A stretch of DNA of 64,000 nt from Vicinamibacteria bacterium (GTDB taxonomy: Bacteria; Acidobacteriota; Vicinamibacteria; Fen-336): the NCBI GenBank assembly GCA_023701125.1, contig JAMPXO010000006.1:1-64000 (forward strand), written 5' to 3'. The translations under genes were made by a program, and so were the position numbers. Below are positions 49,895 to 58,006 of this stretch, piece after piece. The notes beneath the pieces are model-generated. The model was not told the DNA's origin. It saw only the letters and a list, made by a program, of their open reading frames with translations, and did no database searches. The first letter of the stretch is position 1, and the number at the start of each line of letters is the position of its first letter.

Positions 49895-52315
49895 ATGGTG
49901 TCCGCAGCCCCGGCCTGTTCCACGAGCGGGACCTGGAGTCTCGCTTTTGGGAGGGAGCGGTCCGCCGGGGTTGCGCTCTTCGCCACCCTCGGCTTCGCCC
50001 TGTTCCTGGTCCACTTCGGCGACCACGCCGACGTGCCCGCCCTGGTGTGGACCGGGATTCTGGCCGCCAGCGGCCTGGTGGCTCGACGGGCCGGGCGCCA
50101 CTCCTACGCGGCGCTGGCCGCCGTCGCCAGTTGCCTGCCCGTGCCGCTGACCTGGCTCGTGAGCGGAGCGGAGCGCGCGCCGTGGCTGCCGGTGAACTGG
50201 GCCGTTCTGGCCTGCGCGACCGCCGTGGCGGTGTGGCCGCTGGAGCGGGCCCGAGCCTTTCTGCTGGTCCTGGTCGGTTCGTTCGTCGGCTCGGCCGTCG
50301 TCTTCGGTCAGGCCCGGCTCGCGCTGGTGCCGCTCGCGGTGATGGCCGTCGCCAGCCTGCTGGCACTCGTGCTCGGGGCGGAGCTGTCCGACCTGCAGGC
50401 CGCGGGCAGCGCGGCCGGGGTGCGTTCCCGGCGCGACCTGCACGAGGCGACGGAGCGAGCCGCGGCGAGCGAGGAGTTGTACCGCTCGGTCTTCGAGTCG
50501 GCCCGCGACGCGATCGTGATCAGCGACGCCGAGACCGGCCTCGTCCTGGCGGCGAACGCCCGCGCAGCGGAACTCTGCGGTGACTCGGCCGCCAGTCTCG
50601 TCGGCCTCGACACCGCTCGATTCCTGGTCGGTCCGGAGCTGTCGCTGATGGTCGACCTGCGGGCCAAGGGCTATGCCCAGGACGTCGAGTGCCGCCACCG
50701 CGGCGAGGACGGCCAGGAGCGGCGGCTGGTGATCAACGCCTCGCTGATCCGCTATCAGGGCCGGGAAGCGGTGCTGAGCGTGCTCACGGACGTGACCTCG
50801 CTCCACACCCTGCAGGCCCGCCTGAGTCGCGCGAACGAAGATCTCGAGCGCACCGTGCGGGAACGCACCGCCGAGCTGGAGAGCAGCAGGAACCTGTTTG
50901 CGTCACTGGCGGCCGGCGCGCCAGCCGCCATCATCCGCGCCGATGCCGGCGGGCGCTGGACCTGGGCGAGCACCCGCTGGACCGAGTTGACCGGGGTGAC
51001 CGCCGAGCAGAGCCTTGGCGACGGCTGGCTCGCTGCGCTCGCCCGCGAGGACCAGGAGCTGGTGGCGACGAACTGGGGGCGGGCCGCCCAGGACGGCCGG
51101 TCCTTCCGCGCCGAGTGCCGGCTCGCCCGACCACGGTCGTCCGGCCCGGCGTGGGTGACCGTTTCGGCCGTCCCCGATCGCGACCGGGATGGACAGGTGC
51201 TCCAGTACGTCGGCACGGTGACCGACATCTCGGACCTGATGCGGGGCGTCGAGCTGACGCGGAGCCTCGCCGAGACGCTGCGCGCGAGTTCGCGCCAGTG
51301 GCGGAAGATCTTCGACGCCGTGCCCGACGTCCTGGTCTCCGTCGACGCCGACGGCCGCCTGCTCAAGCTCAATCAGGCCGCCGCCGACCTCGCCGCCCTG
51401 CCGCTCACCGCCGCCCTCGGACAGCCGCTCTCCAGCCTGCGGCCCGTGGAACTCTGGGGGCGGGTGCACGACCTGGCCGTCGAGGCCCTCCGGTGCGCAG
51501 ACGCCGTTGGGCGTCGCTGGGTGCCGGGGCCCGGCCGTGCCTGGAGCCTGCTGGCGACACCGGTCATCGGCGCGCAGCCCGCACAGGCCGTCGTGGTGGC
51601 CCGCGACGTGAGTGCTGAAGCCGCCCTGGAGTCGGCACTGCGCCGCCGCGCGATGGACGAGCTGGCCGCCGAGCTGCTCGCGGGCCTCGCCCACGAGTTG
51701 CGCAACCCGTTGTTCGCGATCTCGGCCATTACCGATGCGCTGGCGGCCGAACAGCCGGGCCCGGCGTGGGAGCACCTGCGACTGGAGACCGCGCGGCTGT
51801 CTGCGCTGATCGAGCGCCTGCTCCAGCAGGCGGATGTCCGCCCGGGCGCGGAACTCGAGGTCGACCTGCGGCATCTCGTCGCCGACTGTCTCGAGGGCCT
51901 GCGACGCTCGTTCCCGGAGATCTCCTTCGAAGTGCGTTTCGAACCGCCCGATGCGACCTGCGGGCTGGTCGTCGAGGCCCACGCGCTGGAGACCGCGGTC
52001 GCGGCACTCGTCCGCAACGCCTGCCAGCACTCCGCGCCGGGTGGACAGGTCGAGGTGCTCGCCCGGCTGGACGCTGCGGAGGGTGGCGGGCGCTGGAGCA
52101 TCGGCGTGCACGACCAGGGGCCCGGCTTCTCGCCGCGGCTGCTCGAGCGGGGACCACGTCCCTTCTACACGACTCGTCGCGCTGCCGTCGGCCTGGGTTT
52201 GACCCAGGCGCTGCAGATCGCCGAGCACCTGGGTGGCTCGCTCGACCTCTCCAACCCCGTCGCCGGCGGCGCCCTCGCCGTGCTTCGCTTCCGCGATCGA
52301 AACGAGACCCGGTGA
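49895..52315 (+). CDS. Membrane-bound PAS sensor histidine kinase
   Basis: The 806-residue kinase has an N-terminal membrane region of six helices (residues about 20-155, LFATLGFALFLVHFG through LLALVLGAELS), a coiled linker, and three PAS domains (about 185-300, 315-445 and 465-580). The HisKA box is GLAHELRNPLFAISAITDALAAEQ, then a HATPase with LVRNACQHSAPGG, DQGPGFSPRL and LGLTQALQIA. The N-box and F-box are complete but the G2 box is shorter than usual. ATG 49895 is chosen over TTG 49877. It is divergent from the VOC gene and followed by the REC-kinase. Confidence 0.9.
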   Translation: MVSAAPACSTSGTWSLAFGRERSAGVALFATLGFALFLVHFGDHADVPALVWTGILAASGLVARRAGRHSYAALAAVASCLPVPLTWLVSGAERAPWLPVNWAVLACATAVAVWPLERARAFLLVLVGSFVGSAVVFGQARLALVPLAVMAVASLLALVLGAELSDLQAAGSAAGVRSRRDLHEATERAAASEELYRSVFESARDAIVISDAETGLVLAANARAAELCGDSAASLVGLDTARFLVGPELSLMVDLRAKGYAQDVECRHRGEDGQERRLVINASLIRYQGREAVLSVLTDVTSLHTLQARLSRANEDLERTVRERTAELESSRNLFASLAAGAPAAIIRADAGGRWTWASTRWTELTGVTAEQSLGDGWLAALAREDQELVATNWGRAAQDGRSFRAECRLARPRSSGPAWVTVSAVPDRDRDGQVLQYVGTVTDISDLMRGVELTRSLAETLRASSRQWRKIFDAVPDVLVSVDADGRLLKLNQAAADLAALPLTAALGQPLSSLRPVELWGRVHDLAVEALRCADAVGRRWVPGPGRAWSLLATPVIGAQPAQAVVVARDVSAEAALESALRRRAMDELAAELLAGLAHELRNPLFAISAITDALAAEQPGPAWEHLRLETARLSALIERLLQQADVRPGAELEVDLRHLVADCLEGLRRSFPEISFEVRFEPPDATCGLVVEAHALETAVAALVRNACQHSAPGGQVEVLARLDAAEGGGRWSIGVHDQGPGFSPRLLERGPRPFYTTRRAAVGLGLTQALQIAEHLGGSLDLSNPVAGGALAVLRFRDRNETR

Positions 52316-52427
52316 CGACCAGGGCCCGGCGTCGCCCGCGCCTGATCCTCGAGTCACACCGGTCCCCGCTTGTGGCATCGTTATCCGCAAGTTGGTCGAC
52401 AACGCCTTCAAACACCCCGGTTCCGCG

Positions 52428-55367
52428 GTGAAGCCCCGCCTGCTGGTCGTCGAGGACGAGGCGATCGTGGGCCTGGAACTCCGCCTGCGGCTCGAGGACC
52501 TGGGCCACGAAGTCGTCGCCGTCTGCCGCTCGGCGGCTGCGGCGCGCGAGGTCCTGCACGGGCAGGTCGTCGACCTCGTCCTGCTCGACATTCGGCTGGA
52601 GGGCGACGAGGACGGGATAGCGCTCGGAGTCGAGCTGAGGGAGCGCGACGTCCCGGTGGTGTTCCTCACCGCTTTCAGTGACCGTGACACGGTGATCCGG
52701 GCGGGTGCGGCCGAGCCCTACGGCTATCTCGTCAAGCCCTTCTCGCCGCGCATGCTCGAGGCCACCCTGGCCACCGCCCTCCAGCGCATCCGGCTGGAGC
52801 GGGCTCGAGCGGATGCCGAGGCGGCGCTGCGTCGCAGCGAGGCCGAGCTGAGGGCGACCACCAAACGCCTGACGGAGATCCTGCGTGACTCGCCTGCGGG
52901 AATCTACGTGTGCACGGCGACGGTTCCACCGCGGATCACGTTTACGAATGCGCGCTTCGACGAGTTGCTCGGGCGACAGGGCGTCGATTTCCCGTCGTGG
53001 CTGGCGGCGATCCACCCCGACGACAGAGAGCCCCCGGCCGCCGTCCGCTCCCGGCTCGAGCGGGAGGGGAGCGTCACGCTCGAGTACCGGCTGATCCAGG
53101 CAGACGGGTCCTGGCGCTGGCTGCGTGACCACGCCATCCTCGATCGCGGCAGCGCGGGCGAGTGCGCGGAGATCTCGGGCTTCGTGATCGATATCACCGC
53201 TCAGAAGGAGGCGGAGCAGGCCCAGCGCGAGAGCGAGGATCGGCTGCGCGAGATCGCGGAGCACGTGAACGCGGTGCTCTGGATCGCAGCCCCGGACTTC
53301 TCGGAGATCTTTTTCGTGAACCGCGCTTTCGAAGACGTCTGGGGTCGCAGCCGCGCGGAGGCGTATGCCGACCCGCAGGTCTGGGCCGATGCCGTCCACC
53401 CCGACGACCGCGCGGCGGTGCTGGCGACGACCGCGCAGAGCCCCCACGAGCACGAGTACGTGCACCGGCTGCTGCGGCCGGGCGGAGACGTGCGCTGGGT
53501 CAACGTGCGGGTGTTCCCGATCCGCGACAGCGTGGGCCGGACCTGCCGCGTCGCCGGCCTCGCCGAGGACGTGACCGCGGCGCGCGAGGTGGAGTTCAGC
53601 GTCGCCCGTATCCGCCGCAGCCTCGAGGACGCGCAACGCATCGCGCGGATTGGAAACTGGGACTGGGACATCGCCACCAACCGCCTGTGGTGGTCGGAGG
53701 AGGTCTATCGCATCTTCGGGATGGCCGCCGGCGAGGGCATGTCCTACGAGAGGTTCCTCGCCGCCGTCCACCCGCACGACCGCACGCAGGTGGCCGCGGC
53801 CGTCAACCAGTCCCACGCGTCGGGACAGCCGTACTCGATCGTCCACCGTGTCGTCCAGCCGGGCGGCACGACGCGCGTGGTCGAGGAGCGCGGAGAGGTC
53901 GTCTTCGATGGCCAGGGGCACCCCGAGCGCATGCTGGGCACGGTCCAGGACATCACCGAGGCCCAGCGCGCCGAGGAGACCCTGCGGCTGCTCTCGCGAG
54001 CCGTGGCGCAGACGGCCGAGCACGTCTTCATCACCGACGACCAGGGCCGCTTCCTGTTCGCCAACCCGGCCTTCGAGAAGCTGTCGGGCTGGCGCCTCGA
54101 GGAACTGCGGGACTGCACGCCGCGCGTGCTGAAATCCGACCGCCACTCGCCCGACTTCTACCAGCACATGTGGGAGTGCCTGCGCCGCGGCGACGTCTTT
54201 CAGGCCACCTTCGAGAACCGGGCCCGGGACGGGCGCATCTACTTCGAGGAGAAGGCGATCACGCCGATGCGGGACGCCGACGGGCGGATCACCCACTTCG
54301 TGTCGACCGGGCGCGACGTGACCGAGAAGCTGATGCTGGAGCGGGCCCAGGAGGAGTTCACCCGCCAGATCCGCCGCTCGGCCGAGGACTGGGCCCGCAC
54401 GTTCGACGCCGTGGGCTTTCCGATGCTGGTGGTCGACGCCAGCGGGTACGCGCAGAGCGTCAACCGCCCGGCCCGCGAGCAACTGGGCTGGGATTCGGAT
54501 TCGTCCGCCGCAGTCCGGCTCGACGCGCTCCCCGGGGAGCCGTGGCGGACGCTCGTGGGGCTGGCGCCGGACAGCGGGCCTGTCCAGGTTCGCGACGAGG
54601 CGGGGCGCACGTGGGAGGTGGAGGCTTTCGCGGCCGCGTCGTCGGTGGTGCTGACGGCGCGCGACGTATCCGAAATGCTGGGATTGCAGGAGTCGGTGCA
54701 CCGCCTGGAGACGGTGTCGGTGATGGGGCGACTCGTGGCCGGCGTGGCCCACGAGGTCCGCAATCCGTTGTTCGCGATCTCGGCCGCCCTCGACGCCTTC
54801 GAGGCCGAGTTCGGTGCCGAGCCGATGCAGGGCTACAGCCGGGTGCTGCGCCAGGAGGTGGATCGCCTCAGCGAGCTGATGCGCGACCTGCTCGAGTTCG
54901 GGCGCCCGACCCATGCCGCGAAGCAGCGCCGGCCGCTTCAGCCAGTGATCGACCGGGCAGTCCGGGCCTGTTCCCGCGAGGCGACCCGCCGCGGCGTCGA
55001 GATCCGGCGTCGGGCACCCGAGGCGGCGATCGAGCTGGACATGGACTTCGGCCGCCTCGTCCAGGTCTTCCAGAACGTGATCGAGAACGCGGTCCAGCAT
55101 GCGCCCGGCGGGAGCCACGTCTGCGTGCAGGTCGCGCGCCGCGACGACAACGTCGAGGTCGAGGTGCACGATCGTGGCCCGGGCTTCGGGGGGGACGTGT
55201 CACGGTTGTTCGAGCCCTTCTTCACGCGTCGTCGCGGGGGCACCGGGCTCGGGCTCTCGATCGTCCAGCGCATCGTCGAACAGCACGGCGGCCGCGTCAC
55301 GCTGGAGAACGCCCCCGATGGTGGCGGCCTGGTGCGGTTGCACCTGCCGCTCGCGGAGAGCCGATGA
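52428..55367 (+). CDS. Hybrid histidine kinase with N-terminal receiver and several PAS domains
   Basis: The 979-residue protein starts at GTG 52428 with a receiver domain (RLLVVEDEAIVGLELRLRLE, LVLLDIRLEG with the phospho-Asp, VFLTAF, LVKPFSPRM), then four to five PAS domains (EILRDSPAGIYVC, REIAEHVNAVLWIAA, RIGNWDWDIATNRLWW, AEHVFITDDQGRFLF, FDAVGFPMLVVDASG). The transmitter has HisKA GVAHEVRNPLFAISAALDAFEAEFG and HATPase NVIENAVQHAPGGS, DRGPGFGGDV and GTGLGLSIVQRI. The H-box is almost the same as in the upstream kinase, suggesting shared partners. Its stop overlaps the NtrC-type regulator start (ATGA), so this kinase is the natural phosphodonor for it. Confidence 0.9.
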   Translation: MKPRLLVVEDEAIVGLELRLRLEDLGHEVVAVCRSAAAAREVLHGQVVDLVLLDIRLEGDEDGIALGVELRERDVPVVFLTAFSDRDTVIRAGAAEPYGYLVKPFSPRMLEATLATALQRIRLERARADAEAALRRSEAELRATTKRLTEILRDSPAGIYVCTATVPPRITFTNARFDELLGRQGVDFPSWLAAIHPDDREPPAAVRSRLEREGSVTLEYRLIQADGSWRWLRDHAILDRGSAGECAEISGFVIDITAQKEAEQAQRESEDRLREIAEHVNAVLWIAAPDFSEIFFVNRAFEDVWGRSRAEAYADPQVWADAVHPDDRAAVLATTAQSPHEHEYVHRLLRPGGDVRWVNVRVFPIRDSVGRTCRVAGLAEDVTAAREVEFSVARIRRSLEDAQRIARIGNWDWDIATNRLWWSEEVYRIFGMAAGEGMSYERFLAAVHPHDRTQVAAAVNQSHASGQPYSIVHRVVQPGGTTRVVEERGEVVFDGQGHPERMLGTVQDITEAQRAEETLRLLSRAVAQTAEHVFITDDQGRFLFANPAFEKLSGWRLEELRDCTPRVLKSDRHSPDFYQHMWECLRRGDVFQATFENRARDGRIYFEEKAITPMRDADGRITHFVSTGRDVTEKLMLERAQEEFTRQIRRSAEDWARTFDAVGFPMLVVDASGYAQSVNRPAREQLGWDSDSSAAVRLDALPGEPWRTLVGLAPDSGPVQVRDEAGRTWEVEAFAAASSVVLTARDVSEMLGLQESVHRLETVSVMGRLVAGVAHEVRNPLFAISAALDAFEAEFGAEPMQGYSRVLRQEVDRLSELMRDLLEFGRPTHAAKQRRPLQPVIDRAVRACSREATRRGVEIRRRAPEAAIELDMDFGRLVQVFQNVIENAVQHAPGGSHVCVQVARRDDNVEVEVHDRGPGFGGDVSRLFEPFFTRRRGGTGLGLSIVQRIVEQHGGRVTLENAPDGGGLVRLHLPLAESR

Positions 55368-56743
55368 CGGCTTCGACCGAGAACGCCGGACGCCAGCAGT
55401 TGTTGCTGGTGGAAGACGAGGAGCCGATCCGCTTCTCGCTCAATCGCTTCTTCTCCAACAAGGGCTACACGGTGACGGAGGCCACTGGCCCGGCCGAGGC
55501 GTTCGACAGCTTCCGCTCGTCGCGCCCGGACTGCGTGATCCTCGACTACCACTTCCCGGACTCGGAGGGGCTCTCGCTCCTGCGCACGCTGCGCGGGCTC
55601 GACGCCACGGTCCCGATCGTGATGCTGACCGGCCACGGCACGATCGACCTCGCGGTGAGCGCGATCAAGGAGGGGGCAGAGCAGTTCTTCACCAAGCCGG
55701 TCGAGCTGCCGGCGCTGCTGCTGGTGGTCGAACGGTTGATCGAGAGCCGCCGCGCGCAGCGCTCGAAGGTGGCGGGCAAGAGCCGCGAGGCGCGCGAGGG
55801 CGTGGACCCCTTCGTCGGCGACAGTGCGGCGATCCGCGACCTGGCGTCGCGCGCCCGCCGCGTCGCGGTCTCCCAGAGCCCCGTGCTGATCCTCGGCGAG
55901 ACCGGGACCGGCAAGGGGGTGCTGGCGCGTTGGCTGCACCAGAACGGCCCCCGAGCCGACGAACCGTTCGTCGACCTCAACTGTGCCGGGCTCAGCCGCG
56001 ATTTCCTCGAGACGGAACTCTTCGGGCACGAGAAGGGCGCGTTCACCGGCGCCGTCGCCAACAAGCAGGGACTGCTCGAGATCGCCCACCGCGGCAGCGT
56101 GTTCCTGGACGAGATCGGGGACCTGCCCGCCGAGGTCCAGCCCAAGCTGCTCAAGGTCCTCGAGGAGCGGCGCTTCCGGCGTCTCGGGGACGTCCGCGAT
56201 CGGATGGTGGACGTGCGGCTGATCGCGGCCACCCATCGCGACCTCGAAGGCCTGATCGCCGACGGGCGTTTCCGGGCCGACCTTCTCTACCGAGTCAACA
56301 CGCTGCCACTGCGGGTGCCTCCCTTGCGCGAGCGCGGCGACGACGTCGTCGCCCTCGCCCGTGACCTGCTCACCCGGATCGCTGGCGAGGTCGGCCGTCC
56401 GGGCCTGTCGATCTCGTCCGCCGCCGTCGTCGCGATTCGCTCCCATCGCTGGCCGGGCAACGTGCGCGAGCTTCGCAACTGCCTGGAGCGCGCGGCGTTG
56501 TTCGCCGAGTCCCCGACGCTGCGGGCCGAGGACCTGTTCCCGCCACGGGTGGAGGTCCCGGGCCCGCCCTCGGCCCCGGTGCCGCGCACCCTGGTCGAGG
56601 CGGAGCGAGAGCACATCCGTGCGGTCCTGGTCCAGGCCGGCGGTGACGCCGTCGCCGCAGCCCGGGTTCTTGGGCTGACCAAGAGCGCCTTCTACCGTCG
56701 GCTGGCCAAGCACGGCATCCTGCCCCCGACCCAGAGGGCCTGA
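55364..56743 (+). CDS. NtrC-family sigma-54-dependent response regulator
   Basis: The 459-residue activator has a receiver (residues 10-125, phospho-Asp61 in VILDYHF, Lys111 in FFTKPVE), a AAA+ domain with Walker A GETGTGKG (178-185), the sigma-54-contact loop GAFTGA (225-230), Walker B VFLDEIGD (246-253) and RFRADLLYRVNTLPLRVPPLRERGDD, and a C-terminal Fis-type helix-turn-helix (AEREHIRAVLVQAGGDAVAAARVLGLTKSAFYRRLAKHG). All parts for activation of sigma-54 RNA polymerase are present. It overlaps the hybrid kinase (ATGA). A perfect sigma-54 promoter lies 104 bases after its stop, so it very likely controls the following operon. Confidence 0.95.
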   Translation: MTASTENAGRQQLLLVEDEEPIRFSLNRFFSNKGYTVTEATGPAEAFDSFRSSRPDCVILDYHFPDSEGLSLLRTLRGLDATVPIVMLTGHGTIDLAVSAIKEGAEQFFTKPVELPALLLVVERLIESRRAQRSKVAGKSREAREGVDPFVGDSAAIRDLASRARRVAVSQSPVLILGETGTGKGVLARWLHQNGPRADEPFVDLNCAGLSRDFLETELFGHEKGAFTGAVANKQGLLEIAHRGSVFLDEIGDLPAEVQPKLLKVLEERRFRRLGDVRDRMVDVRLIAATHRDLEGLIADGRFRADLLYRVNTLPLRVPPLRERGDDVVALARDLLTRIAGEVGRPGLSISSAAVVAIRSHRWPGNVRELRNCLERAALFAESPTLRAEDLFPPRVEVPGPPSAPVPRTLVEAEREHIRAVLVQAGGDAVAAARVLGLTKSAFYRRLAKHGILPPTQRA

Positions 56744-56764
56744 CCCTCTCGCCCAGAAATGCGA

Positions 56765-56805
56765 CTGTCGCTCCCGCAAGCGGGAACGGGAGCCTGTCGT
56801 CCCGC
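56765..56805 (+). promoter_or_regulatory. Candidate activator binding sites (direct repeats and palindrome)
   Basis: CTGTCGCTCCCGC at 56765-56777 recurs as CTGTCGTCCCGC at 56794-56805, 29 bases apart, and TCCCGC-AA-GCGGGA at 56772-56785 is a perfect palindrome. They lie 45-80 bases upstream of the -24 box, the usual place for NtrC-type enhancer sites. Binding is inference. Confidence 0.4.
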
Positions 56806-56846
56806 GCGAGGCCAACGATCTCGCCCGCTCGCGAGTGACCAGCGTC

Positions 56847-56861
56847 TGGCACATGCCTTGC
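56847..56861 (+). promoter_or_regulatory. Sigma-54 (-24/-12) promoter
   Basis: TGGCAC at 56847-56852, five bases ATGCC, and TTGC at 56858-56861 give an exact match to the sigma-54 consensus, with the invariant GG and GC spaced ten bases apart. Transcription should start near 56873, one base before ATG 56874. It follows the gene for a sigma-54 activator, strengthening the call. Confidence 0.8.
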
Positions 56862-56873
56862 GAGAGGATTGGC

Positions 56874-57248
56874 ATGCACCGCCTGCTGATCGTCGACGAC
56901 GAGGAGTCGATCGTGTTCGCGATGACGCGCTACTTCAAGGCGCGCGGGTTCGCCGTCGACGCCGCTCGCGAGATGGAAGAGGCGCAGGCGCTGCTGGTCA
57001 ACTACCAGTACGCGGCCGTGATCGTCGACCTGCGCCTGACGGGCGTGCACGGTGCCGAGGGCCTCGACATCATCGACCACATCCGCCAGCGCTGCCCGGC
57101 CACCCGCACGGTGCTGCTCACTGCCTACGGCTCGCCCGAACTCGAGGCCGAGGCCAAGGCGCGCGGCGTCGACGCGGTGCTGCGCAAGCCGCAGGCGCTG
57201 CCCGACCTCGCGCAACTGGTGCTGAGCCTGGTGGAAGAGGCGGAGTGA
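56874..57248 (+). CDS. Stand-alone receiver-domain protein (CheY-like)
   Basis: The 124-residue protein is a single receiver domain: HRLLIVDDEESIVFAMTRYFKARG (acid pocket DDE), VIVDLRLTGVHG with the phospho-Asp, VLLTAYGSPE and VLRKPQALP with the conserved Lys. No output domain is attached. ATG 56874 is chosen over an ATG at 56853 that lies inside the promoter. It is the first gene behind the sigma-54 promoter, and its end overlaps the EAL gene (GTGA). Confidence 0.88.
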   Translation: MHRLLIVDDEESIVFAMTRYFKARGFAVDAAREMEEAQALLVNYQYAAVIVDLRLTGVHGAEGLDIIDHIRQRCPATRTVLLTAYGSPELEAEAKARGVDAVLRKPQALPDLAQLVLSLVEEAE

Positions 57249-58006
57249 GCCTGCTCGCGCGGCTGCTCGAGCCGGAGGCGCTGAGCCTGGTGTTCCAGCC
57301 GGTGTTCGAGGCCGCCGACGACGGTGGCGGCCATGCGGTGCACTCCTTCGAGGCGCTGACCCGGGGGCCCGTCGGCACCAACGCCTTTGCGCCCAACGTG
57401 CTGTTCGAGTACGCGCGGCGCAAGGGCCACGAGGCCACGCTGGACCGGATCTGCCTCGAGAACCTGCTGCGCGCCATGACGTTGTTGCCCGGCCGGGTCC
57501 GCTGCTCGTTCAACGTGCACGCGTCGACCCTGCAGCGTGACGCCGGCTTCGCGGCCCACGTGCTCGAGCGCGCGCACACACACGGGCTCGAACCGTCGCG
57601 GCTCACGATCGAGATCGTCGAGCACGCTCCGGACTGGAGCGGTCGCGGTTTCCTGCGTGCCCTGGGCCAGTTGCGCGACGGCGGCATGCGGATCGCCCTC
57701 GACGACATCGGGCTCGGCCAGTCCAACTACCGGATGATCCTCGACTGTCGCCCGGACTACTTCAAGATCGACCGCTACGTCGTTCAAGGCTGTCCGACGG
57801 ACACGGGACGACAGGCGATCATCGATTCGCTCGTCGTTCTGGCCCGCAAGTTCGGGGCGCGCGTGGTCGCCGAGGGCATCGAGTCGCGCGCCGAGCTGAC
57901 GGCCGTGCGGTTGCTGGGCGTGGACCTGCTCCAGGGCTTCTTGCTCTCTGCCCCGCTGCCCGCTACCGATTGTTCCGCCCTGTTGAGCCCGGCGCCCGGC
58001 CGGTGA
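57245..58006 (+). CDS. EAL-domain cyclic-di-GMP phosphodiesterase
   Basis: The 253-residue protein is a single EAL domain with all key motifs: FEALTRGP (the EAL motif with catalytic Glu), SFNVHAST (Asn ligand), IEIVEHAP (Glu), RIALDDIGLG (DDxG metal site), DYFKIDRYVV (Lys), VAEGIES (Glu) and LLQGF (Gln). The full set suggests active hydrolysis of c-di-GMP to pGpG. It starts at GTG 57245 (GTGA overlap) and ends by overlapping the next kinase, so the three are translated together. No GGDEF partner is in the window. Confidence 0.92.
   Translation: MSLLARLLEPEALSLVFQPVFEAADDGGGHAVHSFEALTRGPVGTNAFAPNVLFEYARRKGHEATLDRICLENLLRAMTLLPGRVRCSFNVHASTLQRDAGFAAHVLERAHTHGLEPSRLTIEIVEHAPDWSGRGFLRALGQLRDGGMRIALDDIGLGQSNYRMILDCRPDYFKIDRYVVQGCPTDTGRQAIIDSLVVLARKFGARVVAEGIESRAELTAVRLLGVDLLQGFLLSAPLPATDCSALLSPAPGR

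Noticed and set aside
46291-49986. 1231-residue minus-strand open frame opposite the PAS kinase and globin
   Set aside because: Composition is that of an antisense frame and the plus-strand genes show intact family motifs throughout.
51729-55169. 1146-residue minus-strand open frame opposite the hybrid kinase
   Set aside because: It mirrors codon-position bias of the kinase and has no recognisable domain.
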